From positions 186,001 through 250,000 of the forward strand of contig CAZBRD010000006.1 of the NCBI GenBank assembly GCA_964494205.1: 64,000 bases of DNA, written 5' to 3'. The notes beneath the pieces are model-generated. The model saw only the letters and a list, made by a program, of their open reading frames with translations. It was not told where the DNA came from and made no database searches. Source of the DNA: JBBTCX01 sp964494205 (GTDB taxonomy: Bacteria; Planctomycetota; Phycisphaerae; UBA1845). A program made the position numbers and the translations under genes. Positions 34,788-43,480 of the stretch are shown here, one piece after another. Positions within the stretch are counted from its first letter, which is position 1. The number at the start of each line of letters is the position of its first letter.

Positions 34788-37700
34788 GTGATCCAGCGTC
34801 ATAGCCGGAAGTTTGACTCATTTGCAAATCTGAATGTACGCGCAGTGGTGGCTGCGCTTTCGCTTGCGGCGCTGAGCCAACTGGGGATGACTGCGCGCAC
34901 GTTGGCGGCGGATGCGGCGGTCGGGGTTTCGCCTGCGCAAACGATCCGCATCGATCAGCTTCGCGATTTCACCGTGCAGGACATCACGATGCCTTCGACA
35001 GCCAGCGGTGTGGTCGATCTACCGGTCAGCCTGGATCACGCAACGTACGTCATGCGACTTCAGCCGCATAGCGTGCGATCTGCCGAGTTTGATATTCGCG
35101 TGCAACGGGCGGATGGGTCGTGGGTAGAGGGCGCGAATCCGGCGACTGCGACGTGGCGCGGGTGGCTGGAGGGGGCGGCTGATTCGCATGTGGCTGCGAC
35201 GATCAAGAACGGGCAAGTGTCGGCAACGATACTTGATGGAACGGGCGAGCAGTGGCACGTGCAGCCCGCAGACGAAGTAGTCGCGGGGGCGGCAGCAACG
35301 TCGCACCTGATTTATCGCGCGTCGGACCTGTTGTGGTCGAGCGGACACTGCGAAGAAGATGGACATGCGTCGCCGATCAATACGTTTGCTGCACGGACGT
35401 TTTCTACGGGCGGTGCGGCTGCGGGCGGAAGCTACAAGGTCTGCGATATCGCGTTTGATGCGGACTTTGAATACTACCAGTTGAATGGAAACTCGGTGGC
35501 CGGCGTGGTGGGGGACATCGAGAACATCATGAATCAAGTCTCGATGATTTATGAGTCGCAGGCGAATCTGACCTATGAGATCACGACGATCGTCATTCGC
35601 ACCGGTGAGCCGGACCCGTACACGACAACCGAGAACCAGCAACTGCTCATCCAATTCAAGAACGAGTGGAACACCAACATGCAGGGCGTGCACCGCGATG
35701 TGGCGCACCTGATGACTGGAAAGCAAATCGACGGCACGGTGATCGGCACGGCGTACAACGGCTCGGTGTGCGAGGTGTGCGGCAGTGCGGAGGGATATGG
35801 TTTTTCGCAGTCGCTGTTTGAACCGTTCCTGGTGAGTCGCGTCTGTCTGACAGCCCACGAGCTGGGGCATAACTGGGGGGCGTCGCATTGCGATGCCGAT
35901 TCGCAGTGCGCCATCATGTGTTCGATCAACGGCGGATGCTCGGGAAATTGCTCTTCGTTTGAGCCGGGCTCGCTGAATGTCATTATGTCGGGCATCAATT
36001 CGGCCTCCTGTTTGAGCACGCTGGCGGACCCGCACTTGCCGCCCTTCTGCGATCGTTTCGACGCGGTGATCAGCAGCACGAATTGGTCGTTCAACGCGGC
36101 GGCGGGGATTTCGGGGGCGTCGCTGAATCCACCGAGTGGGCCGAATACGCTGGTGCTGAACACGTGCTGCACGCCGTGTGCGGCTGCGCCGGATGACCTT
36201 CGCAGCAATTTCATTCTGCTGGGGAACACGAACCATGCGACGCTGGCGTATTACACCGAACATGGCGGTGGTGCGGGTACAAATGGCGCGCAACTTGTCG
36301 TCGATTATTTCAACTCCGCAGGAACGTGGGTGGAACTGAACCGCATTACTTCGAACGGGTTGTCGCAGTCGACGTTTGACCATTGGAGTCATTCATTGCC
36401 GGCCGATGCGCTACACAATCAGTTTCGCATGCGATTCCGCTTGGCGTCGTCGACCAACCAGCCGAACTGGTTCATTGACGATGTATCGGTCATGCTGGTC
36501 GAGTCGAACTCGCCTATTCTGTATGTCATGCAGAGTGCGCCGGCGGGCGGGTCGGGCACGAGCTGGGCTTCGCCGTACTCCGACTTGCAGGATGCGTTGG
36601 ACGCGGCGCGATGTTCGTCGGGCGTGATCAACGAGATTTGGGTGGCTGCGGGAACGTATCGCCCGGATCGCGGCACGAACGATCGCACAGCCACGTTCAC
36701 GTTGTTCAACGGTCTCGATTTGATTGGCGGGTTTTCGGGGTTTGAGTCAGTTGTAACGCAACGCAATCCACAATTGCATGAAACGGTGCTGACCGGCGCG
36801 ATCGGGCTGGCTAGTCCCACCGACAACAGTTTCCACGTGGTGACAACCGGTGGCACTGATCGATCGGCTGTGCTGGACGGGTTTACGATTACATCAGGCT
36901 ATGCGGGCAACAGCAGTCCGAATAATTCTGGCGCGGGTATTTACAACGTGGCCGGCAGTCCGACGATTCGGAACTGCGTGATCACGAACAATCGCGCGAC
37001 ATCGGCCGGCGGCATGCTCAATTCCACTGGTAGCAGTCCCCTGATGCAGGGTTGCACGTTCCGCGGCAATTTTGCGACGTCGATTTCGGGTGGGGCCATG
37101 AGCAACACGCTGGGATCGACGCCGATACTGGAGCGATGTGCATTCCTCGGCAATAACGCGGCGTTCACCGGCGGTGCGATTCAGACCGCGACAAGCAATG
37201 TAACCATCAGCGATTCGATTTTTGTCGGCAACACCGGCATGTCCGGTGCAGCCATCTACAACTCGAGCAGCAGCGCGACGCTGACGAATTGCTCGGTGGT
37301 TCAGAACGTGGCTTCGAATGCAGTGGGCGGCGTCTTCGACTCCGGCAGCAGCACGACGCTGCTCAACTCGATTGTGTGGAACAATTCGGACAACACCGGC
37401 ACGGGTGAAGGGGCTCAGCTGTCCGCGGCGTCTGCGTTCGCGGATTACAGCTGCATCAAGGACGCGAACCCGAATGACGCCACTGTGTTTCCGGGCGTGA
37501 GCAACATCGACGACGATCCGCAGTTTGTGCGAAATCCAAACCACGGCGGCGATGGCTGGGGCGTTGGGAACAACGACGATTATGGCGATTTGCGTTTAGT
37601 GACGGCTTCGCCGTGCGTCGATTCGGGTGATCCGACGTTTGCGTTCACGTGGGGAGAGTTTGATCTTGAGGGTCATGCGCGCGTGTTGTGTGACGTTGTC

Positions 37701-37907
37701 GATCGCGGTGCGTACGAATCGGGAATTGGCGACATTGAATGCGACGATGACGTTAACCTGACGGACTTCGTCGATTGGTCGGATTGTTACACCGGACCAA
37801 ACGGTGGGCCATACCTTAGCGGATGCGAGTCGTTTGATTTTGATTTCGATGGTGACGTGGATTTGAACGATCACGCGGCGTTTGGGAATTTGTTCCCGGT
37901 GCCGTAA
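34788..37907 (+). CDS. Reprolysin-like metalloprotease with beta-helix and dockerin-like tail
   Basis: A 1039-residue secreted protein. The N-terminal signal (about residues 1-42, ending TLAADA) and a prodomain-like region precede a metzincin catalytic domain with HELGHNWGASH, the extended zinc motif HExxHxxGxxH of reprolysin/ADAM-like proteases. Cys-rich sequence follows. The C-terminal half is a right-handed parallel beta-helix (repeats such as SPTIRNCVITNNRATSAGG and TPILERCAFLGNNAAFTGG). The end has DDDVNLTDFVDW and DFDFDGDVDLNDHAAF loops. It starts at GTG 34788 after GGGGGAGGGG. It probably acts on proteins outside the cell; the helix may bind polysaccharide. Confidence 0.88.
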   Translation: MIQRHSRKFDSFANLNVRAVVAALSLAALSQLGMTARTLAADAAVGVSPAQTIRIDQLRDFTVQDITMPSTASGVVDLPVSLDHATYVMRLQPHSVRSAEFDIRVQRADGSWVEGANPATATWRGWLEGAADSHVAATIKNGQVSATILDGTGEQWHVQPADEVVAGAAATSHLIYRASDLLWSSGHCEEDGHASPINTFAARTFSTGGAAAGGSYKVCDIAFDADFEYYQLNGNSVAGVVGDIENIMNQVSMIYESQANLTYEITTIVIRTGEPDPYTTTENQQLLIQFKNEWNTNMQGVHRDVAHLMTGKQIDGTVIGTAYNGSVCEVCGSAEGYGFSQSLFEPFLVSRVCLTAHELGHNWGASHCDADSQCAIMCSINGGCSGNCSSFEPGSLNVIMSGINSASCLSTLADPHLPPFCDRFDAVISSTNWSFNAAAGISGASLNPPSGPNTLVLNTCCTPCAAAPDDLRSNFILLGNTNHATLAYYTEHGGGAGTNGAQLVVDYFNSAGTWVELNRITSNGLSQSTFDHWSHSLPADALHNQFRMRFRLASSTNQPNWFIDDVSVMLVESNSPILYVMQSAPAGGSGTSWASPYSDLQDALDAARCSSGVINEIWVAAGTYRPDRGTNDRTATFTLFNGLDLIGGFSGFESVVTQRNPQLHETVLTGAIGLASPTDNSFHVVTTGGTDRSAVLDGFTITSGYAGNSSPNNSGAGIYNVAGSPTIRNCVITNNRATSAGGMLNSTGSSPLMQGCTFRGNFATSISGGAMSNTLGSTPILERCAFLGNNAAFTGGAIQTATSNVTISDSIFVGNTGMSGAAIYNSSSSATLTNCSVVQNVASNAVGGVFDSGSSTTLLNSIVWNNSDNTGTGEGAQLSAASAFADYSCIKDANPNDATVFPGVSNIDDDPQFVRNPNHGGDGWGVGNNDDYGDLRLVTASPCVDSGDPTFAFTWGEFDLEGHARVLCDVVDRGAYESGIGDIECDDDVNLTDFVDWSDCYTGPNGGPYLSGCESFDFDFDGDVDLNDHAAFGNLFPVP

Positions 37908-37920
37908 GAGTTGCAGGGCT

Positions 37921-37968
37921 TTGCGGGACGGGTTTTCCACCCGCAAAAGGACCGGTTGAAACCGGTCC
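37921..37968. terminator. Two adjacent hairpins between convergent genes
   Basis: The 71-bp gap between the metalloprotease and the membrane glycosyltransferase-like gene is almost filled by TTGCGGG/CCCGCAA (37921-37946) and GGACCGGT-TGAA-ACCGGTCC (37949-37968). They are placed to end both transcripts, though no strong T-tract is present. Confidence 0.5.
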
Positions 37969-37978
37969 CATACAAAAA

Positions 37979-39790
37979 TCAATTCGAAGTTGCGGCAGTC
38001 GCGAGGTGTTCAGTCCGGTGAGCGCTGTCTTCAAAGACGCTCGTTTGGTCAAACGTTGCGACAATTTGATTCAGTTGCAACGCCCTGACAATCTCAGCCG
38101 TCGGTGGAATCCAGTAATCACGCCAGCGCGGGCTTGAATCGAGCACGTAGATGATTCGCGGCTCGGTTGCGAGCTTTCGCGATGCAGCAACCTTCTCCAC
38201 CCATGAGTCAAGCGTCGCACGATCTTTTGGAATCGGTAGCGTCGGGATACCGGTCTCAAGCGCGACGTATTCGTGGAAATTGCTGACGACAATCAACTCG
38301 GGCGATTTCTGATCCTTGAGCCAGCGATACATATCGTTCGCACCCGGTGCGAAGCATGTCGCCCATTGGCCATAGTCGGTGGATTCGCGATGAGCACTGC
38401 TCCACCGGTGGTAGGTGCGCATCCACTCCTGCTGCACGATCCAGGAGGAGCCGACGAGAGCGGCGATGCAGATGAGCGGGGGAATCAGTCGCGAGCGGAG
38501 AGTCAGCAACGGAACGATGAACAATAGGAAATAGAGCGGCTTGAGCGGTTCATAGTAGCGGTCGAGCGCGATGTAGTTGTATTTCTGGCCGAAGAGCGCC
38601 GTGGCGGCGATGAGCATGGATAGGCCTGCGAATACGATGAACGTACTAAGTCCAAGATGCGTTTTGGAAATCGACTCGGCGATTCGTGATCGAATGCGCG
38701 GGATAAATGCGATGAGTGCGACAAGGACGATCGGGAAGAATGCCGCAGCCCAATGCGACCATGAAAGGTGATTGTAGAAACCCAAGTCAGTGAATCGCCA
38801 CCATGCCGTCCACAGCAGATTGAGCGACGGCGCGAAGACGATCTTGTTGCCGAGGTTGAGTTGCTCGGTGGCGGACGTTGATTGAGCGATGGTGGAGTTG
38901 ATCCAACATAGTACGACGATCGGAACTGCTCCACCGATGCAGAAAACAACACTTCGAACCATGGTCCTTCTGCAGCGACGCGCGACGGCTCGCACGATCA
39001 AGAATGCCATGATCCCGGCAGGCACGAAGATGGCTGCGTATCGAAACAGGCAGAGCGAACTTGACAAGAGTCCAGCGAGGAACAGTTGAACGCGCGGAGA
39101 CCAGTCGGACGGTGTTTGGATAGTGCTGCTCGTTGCGTTCTGCCTCGGCCAAGCTGCGGCTTGACCGTGCCACCCGTTGGCATTGTGAGTCAGCGCGCTG
39201 GCGCTCAGCAAGAGTATCCACGGGATCGCAGCGATGATGAGAATGTCCGTTGTTGGATTGACGAGCGAAGAAAGCGAGATCGAAACACCTGCGGCTACGA
39301 GTGCGAGAAGGAAGCTCGAAAGACCTCGCGGTGCGGCGCTTCGAATCCACGCGAACCAACCGACAAAAGCAGCCGCACAGGCGATGAGGCTGATCCATTG
39401 GCAGGCGACGATGGTCGATGAGCCGGTGATGACGCGGAATCCAGCGACGAGCAACGAATACCCAAACGGCCACTGCGTGAGGAAACCCCAGTCATACCGC
39501 CAATCCCATGGCTGCAAGGGTGCGACCGGTTGCAAAGAAGAGAAACCTTCGCCAGCAACGAGGCGATCGGCAGCGATGAGCTGATAGCAATAGTCAGACT
39601 CGATGGCCGGCGGAATTGTTCGACGGTGCGGTGACAACGCGAGCAGAAACGTGATGATTATCGTCGCCGCGAATAGTCGCATCCATCGCGGTCGAGAGAT
39701 TGAGATGGATTGCGTGTCGCCCGGAAATGCGGCGGCGCTTTCTGCATCACCAGCGACTTGGCCCGCGCGACAAATCAAAGCAATACCCAC
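37979..39790 (-). CDS. Multi-pass membrane protein, glycosyltransferase GT-C/family 39-like
   Basis: Up to 603 residues with about ten hydrophobic helices, followed by a soluble C-terminal region (about 475-603) that starts after WIVQQEWMRTYHR. An early ESDYCYQLIAADRLVAGEGF segment sits where GT-C enzymes have their acidic catalytic loop. This suggests transfer of a lipid-linked sugar. A dispersed repeat (39144-39176) is translated in frame as GWHGQAAAWPRQN in a loop between helices. The start is uncertain: GTG at 39790 or ATG at 39682 just before the first helix, neither with a good ribosome-binding site. The next gene (divergent) is a family 2 glycosyltransferase, fitting a glycolipid or glycoprotein theme. 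Confidence 0.7.
   Translation of the reverse strand: MGIALICRAGQVAGDAESAAAFPGDTQSISISRPRWMRLFAATIIITFLLALSPHRRTIPPAIESDYCYQLIAADRLVAGEGFSSLQPVAPLQPWDWRYDWGFLTQWPFGYSLLVAGFRVITGSSTIVACQWISLIACAAAFVGWFAWIRSAAPRGLSSFLLALVAAGVSISLSSLVNPTTDILIIAAIPWILLLSASALTHNANGWHGQAAAWPRQNATSSTIQTPSDWSPRVQLFLAGLLSSSLCLFRYAAIFVPAGIMAFLIVRAVARRCRRTMVRSVVFCIGGAVPIVVLCWINSTIAQSTSATEQLNLGNKIVFAPSLNLLWTAWWRFTDLGFYNHLSWSHWAAAFFPIVLVALIAFIPRIRSRIAESISKTHLGLSTFIVFAGLSMLIAATALFGQKYNYIALDRYYEPLKPLYFLLFIVPLLTLRSRLIPPLICIAALVGSSWIVQQEWMRTYHRWSSAHRESTDYGQWATCFAPGANDMYRWLKDQKSPELIVVSNFHEYVALETGIPTLPIPKDRATLDSWVEKVAASRKLATEPRIIYVLDSSPRWRDYWIPPTAEIVRALQLNQIVATFDQTSVFEDSAHRTEHLATAATSN
39144..39176. repeat. CGGCCAAGC hairpin repeat inside a coding region
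   Basis: CTCGGCCAAGCTGCGGCTTGACCGTGCC with AAGC/GCTT pairing. It is the same family as 33470-33501 and 34117-34150, but translated in another frame here. Confidence 0.8.
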
Positions 39791-40117
39791 ATCGACATGG
39801 CGATCGTTCCATCTTTCGATTTCGCCAAACGGCTCAGGAATCCACTGCGATTCAAAAGATCCATGGCCGAACGGCCGTTATCGGGCCTATCGGTTAGTTG
39901 CGCGTTGAAGTTCAGGAAACTCCTCTCATTGCCAGCTGGTAGCAATGATTTGGGTCGCCCCTACCGAGGCTTTGTGGTTTTTGGCACCATGTCCCACGGC
40001 TTCCGCCGTGGGCTGACCGCGTTTCGCCGCTGCCACGGCTGAATTGGGAGCAACCTCGCATCCAGATAACCATTCAACTCGCGTCGTCGCCGAACCGAAA
40101 CATTATGGGAACCACTT
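39791..40117. other. 327-bp divergent intergenic region with a hairpin repeat
   Basis: A perfect 8-bp stem CCCACGGC-TTCC-GCCGTGGG lies at 39993-40012. Nothing else clear is seen. Promoters for both flanking glycosyltransferase genes should be here. Confidence 0.55.
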
Positions 40118-41425
40118 ATGCGATTATCGATCGTTATACCTGCCTACAACGAAGAGGAAGCCATCGCTTCCATCATCGAGCGGTGCCTCGAAGCTCGTTC
40201 ACATATTTGTAATACGACTTCCATCTCTGCTGTTGAGATCATCGTCGTGAGCGATGGGTCGACCGATCGCACGGTGGAGATCGCTCGGAGCTACGCGAAC
40301 AATGTCGATGGACCACGTTTGATCGTGTTTGCGAAAAATCGCGGATACGGAGCGGCCATCAAAAAGGGATTCGACGAGAGCACCGGCGATTTGGTCGGTT
40401 TTCTCGATGCCGACGGCACCTGTGACCCGAAGTTCTTCGCCGAGCTGTGCAACGCGATCACAGACGAGCGCGCGGATGTGGCGATTGGTTCACGCATGGG
40501 CGAGGAAAGTCGCATGCCCAAGACGCGGCGCGTCGGAAATCGAATCTATGCAATCGCGCTGTCTCTGTTGAGCAACCGCGTGGTCACCGACACAGCCAGC
40601 GGTATGCGCGTGATTCGACGCGACGCTTTGCAGCGACTGTACCCGTTGCCTGATGGCCTGCACTTTACGCCGGCGATGAGCGCTCGTGTGCTGATGGACG
40701 ACACGCTGAAGCTCGTCGAGCGACCGATGACCTACGAGGAGCGCGTCGGCGAATCGAAGCTGCACGTTTTTCGCGATGGTGTTCGGTTTGCGCGAACGAT
40801 ACTGGAAATGAGCCTCATGTGGCGGCCGCGGCGGTTGTTCGTCGCGGGGTCGCTGGTGTGCCTGCTGCTCATGTCGCTGTTTGCCATGCACCCGATCGAG
40901 ATGTGGCTGACTGCCGGACATTTGCAGGAAGACATGATCTATCGCCTGCTGTTCTGCTCGTTGATGGGCATGCTCGGTGTGTCACTGCTTTCCGCATCGG
41001 TGGTCAGCGAGCAATTAAGTCGATTGCTTTCGGATCGGCCGCGTGAGACCTCCTTCGCGTGGGCGATGCTCGAACGGATCTATTCGTATCGCGGTGCGTT
41101 CACGATTGGAGTGCCATGCGCCGGCGTTCTCGCGTGGCTGATCGGCGGCGGAATCTGGACGTGGACAACTCATGGATACGTCGCAGAACATTGGTCGCGC
41201 GTCGTGCTGGCCGGCTTGATTGCGTTCAGCGTCGGGCAGATGGTCGTGACGGTGGCGATTGTGAATGTCATACGGTTCCACGTAGCCCGAAAAGAGCTCG
41301 CTCGCGAAGCGATCCTGGGAACTGCGGAAAGCCAAGCTCGTGGTATTTCACTCACATCGTACGAAACAGCGCAAGAAAAATCGGGCGAGAAATCGCTCAT
41401 TCCTCGCCCGATCGTGGTCAGTTAG
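40118..41425 (+). CDS. Family 2 glycosyltransferase with membrane anchor
   Basis: A 435-residue GT2 enzyme of the dolichyl-phosphate-mannose/undecaprenyl-phosphate-sugar synthase kind. The catalytic domain (about 1-230) has SIVIPAYNEEEAI, VSDGSTDRT, FLDADGTCDP (nucleotide-metal DxD) and SGMRVIRRDAL. Four hydrophobic helices follow (from about 235 to 385). It should transfer a sugar from a nucleotide donor to a lipid carrier or another acceptor at the inner membrane. It is divergent from the GT-C-like gene. The last codons contain a 10-bp hairpin. Confidence 0.88.
   Translation: MRLSIVIPAYNEEEAIASIIERCLEARSHICNTTSISAVEIIVVSDGSTDRTVEIARSYANNVDGPRLIVFAKNRGYGAAIKKGFDESTGDLVGFLDADGTCDPKFFAELCNAITDERADVAIGSRMGEESRMPKTRRVGNRIYAIALSLLSNRVVTDTASGMRVIRRDALQRLYPLPDGLHFTPAMSARVLMDDTLKLVERPMTYEERVGESKLHVFRDGVRFARTILEMSLMWRPRRLFVAGSLVCLLLMSLFAMHPIEMWLTAGHLQEDMIYRLLFCSLMGMLGVSLLSASVVSEQLSRLLSDRPRETSFAWAMLERIYSYRGAFTIGVPCAGVLAWLIGGGIWTWTTHGYVAEHWSRVVLAGLIAFSVGQMVVTVAIVNVIRFHVARKELAREAILGTAESQARGISLTSYETAQEKSGEKSLIPRPIVVS
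41380..41412 (+). terminator. Hairpin overlapping the end of the glycosyltransferase gene
   Basis: ATCGGGCGAG and CTCGCCCGAT form a 10-bp stem around a 13-nt loop, ending 11 nt before the end of the stop codon. No T-tract follows, so the role as a terminator is uncertain. Confidence 0.4.
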
Positions 41426-41479
41426 GTCGCCCGTTCGAACGTCGTGCGATCTAGCTTGCACGACGCCTTTCCATTCAAC

Positions 41480-43291
41480 TCAAATAGCCACTGCTTGTCG
41501 TCGCGACACAATCGTCCCCGCGCACAGCATGATCAAGCCAATCGCAATCAAACCCCACGTGCTGACGGCAGGTATACTCGCCAAGCATGGTGCGTAATCG
41601 GGCGGTGAGCCGCCTGCTGTCCAGGCGATCTGGAATGCTTCGTGGTCGTCGCAGTCGCAATCGCCGTCGCCGTCGAAGTCGCCCGCGTCGCACGCCTGTG
41701 TGGTGGGCATGCCTGCGCCGGTGAAGCAGTTGGTGAATTGCGTGAAGTCGGCTGCATCAACGTCGTTGTCATTGTTGAAGTCGCCGAGGCGGGCGGTGCC
41801 GCTGTTTTTCTGGCGGCGGATCGTGTCGTCAATTTCGTCAGTCTGTACTACGTCAAGGTCGCGGTCGTTGTCGATGTCCATGAGGATCGAGCATGAGCCG
41901 TTCTGAATCGCGTTGAAGTCGACGACGTGCGTGAAGACGCCCGCGCCGTTGTTGCGATAGATTCGCCAGCCGCCGCAATCGGACCCGACGCAGCCGCCGA
42001 AGCTGGACAATTCCCAATCGAGGTCACCGTCGCCGTCAAGGTCGCCCAAATCCGTGGCTACGCTGTTCGGCCGATAGTTCGCGTACGTCACCGCAGCGGC
42101 GAGAGAGCCAGCGCCGTTTCCCAACAAGATCGACCCGTTGTTGCTCGATCCATTGGCGGACGCCACGTCGAGGTTGCCGTCGCCGTTAACGTCGCCGAGC
42201 GTGAGCATCCAGATGTTGCCGCCTGCGTCCTGCGAAGAAATCTCCGTGAACGTTCCGTTGCCGTTGCAACGAAGAACGATGGCGTCCTGCGTCGACATCG
42301 CACCGACCACGAGGTCGAGGATGCCGTCATTGTTCATGTCCCCGGCGCCGAGTGCGTATTCACCGCTACCAGAGGTCGTGAAGTTGACCGCCGGTGCGAA
42401 CACGCCGCTACCGTTGTTGAGCAACAAGGAGACGTTGCTGTTGGCAGTGTTAGCTGTCGCGATGTCCATCGCGCCGTCGCCGTTTGCATCGAGGATAGCC
42501 ACCCCGTGAGGATTCAGACCAACGGCAACCGTTTGCGTGGAAGTAAATGCACCCGTGCCATTTCCCAAAAGAATCGTCACGCTGCTGCCAGTAGCAGCCA
42601 CTGCGCAAAGGTCGGCGTGACCGTCGCGATTGAAGTCGGCCGGTTCGTTGGGGCTGGACTCGGCTCCGATCGCTTGCGGCGTGAGAAAAGGCTGCTGATA
42701 GTTACCCGTGTTGTCGGCGAGGTTGAGAAACACGCGAACGTCTTCGCTCACTTCATTAACGGTGGCGAGATCGAGGTATCCGTCCTCGTTGAAGTCCGTT
42801 CCTGACGCGCCGTAGATGCGCGTCTGTGGACCGCCGGAGCCGCCCGTGCGGTTGGAAAACACCGGCATGGCACCCCAAGTCATGGCGGCCGGTCGCGTGC
42901 GCGTCCAGAACTGCCACGAGTAACCTGCTGCGCGAAGGTTGGTGCCGTCCGAGGCCTTGAGGTCTTTCGACAACGCGACCATCACCTGTTCGCCAGCACT
43001 AAAATTCTGATCAGGATCGAACGTGACGGTCATGTTGCTGTTGGTGAACGTGAACGTGCCGGTCTTCGCACCGCTCCAGCGGCCAAAGACATACACGGTG
43101 TTGTCGTTGAACGTGCTGGTCATCACCGGCTGATCGAAATTGATGACGATTGGCGAGGCGATCGGCGCATTGAGAGTCAGCGCATCCGGCGAAACCGACA
43201 CGACCGTTAAGGCGCCTGCGTGCACGTTTGACACACAAATTACTGAAACAAACATTCCGACCAACGAAGAGACAATTCGACCACGACGCAT
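41480..43291 (-). CDS. Secreted VCBS/FG-GAP propeller with IPTL-type sorting signal
   Basis: A 603-residue surface protein. Signal peptide (residues 1-26, ending NVHA), an Ig-like SbsA-type domain (NAPIASPIVINFDQPVM), then FG-GAP/VCBS propeller repeats (DFNEDGYLDLATVNE, DFNRDGHADLCAVA, DANGDGAMDIATAN, DVNGDGNLDVASAN). Dockerin-like loops DFNNDNDVDAADFTQF and DFDGDGDCDCDDHEAF follow. The C-terminus is SIPAVSTWGLIAIGLIMLC..RR, matching the IPTL-CTERM type of sorting signal. The start at the ATG at 43291 follows CGGAG by 8 nt. It probably is processed and anchored by an exosortase-like enzyme; none is in the window. Confidence 0.85.
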   Translation of the reverse strand: MRRGRIVSSLVGMFVSVICVSNVHAGALTVVSVSPDALTLNAPIASPIVINFDQPVMTSTFNDNTVYVFGRWSGAKTGTFTFTNSNMTVTFDPDQNFSAGEQVMVALSKDLKASDGTNLRAAGYSWQFWTRTRPAAMTWGAMPVFSNRTGGSGGPQTRIYGASGTDFNEDGYLDLATVNEVSEDVRVFLNLADNTGNYQQPFLTPQAIGAESSPNEPADFNRDGHADLCAVAATGSSVTILLGNGTGAFTSTQTVAVGLNPHGVAILDANGDGAMDIATANTANSNVSLLLNNGSGVFAPAVNFTTSGSGEYALGAGDMNNDGILDLVVGAMSTQDAIVLRCNGNGTFTEISSQDAGGNIWMLTLGDVNGDGNLDVASANGSSNNGSILLGNGAGSLAAAVTYANYRPNSVATDLGDLDGDGDLDWELSSFGGCVGSDCGGWRIYRNNGAGVFTHVVDFNAIQNGSCSILMDIDNDRDLDVVQTDEIDDTIRRQKNSGTARLGDFNNDNDVDAADFTQFTNCFTGAGMPTTQACDAGDFDGDGDCDCDDHEAFQIAWTAGGSPPDYAPCLASIPAVSTWGLIAIGLIMLCAGTIVSRRQAVAI

Positions 43292-43480
43292 AATCTGACT
43301 CCGAAATGTGACCCCCCTGCCCGCGGGCTCCACGCCACAAGCATGAGGCTGCATTGTAACGAACGATTGATGCGACTCCAAGACTTTGACGAACGCTAAC
43401 AATCGGTATCATCCTTCACGGAATCAAGCGTGCATGAGAAAACTGTCGGGGAATCGATTGCGCAGTCGGAGGTATCTGTT

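Noticed and set aside
35019..36392. Minus-strand frame of 457 codons opposite the metalloprotease
   Set aside because: Arg-rich antisense frame; the plus strand holds a clear HExxHxxGxxH protease.
41927..42805. Plus-strand frame of 292 codons opposite the VCBS protein
   Set aside because: Val/Ala/Arg-rich mirror of the calcium-loop repeats; no independent evidence.
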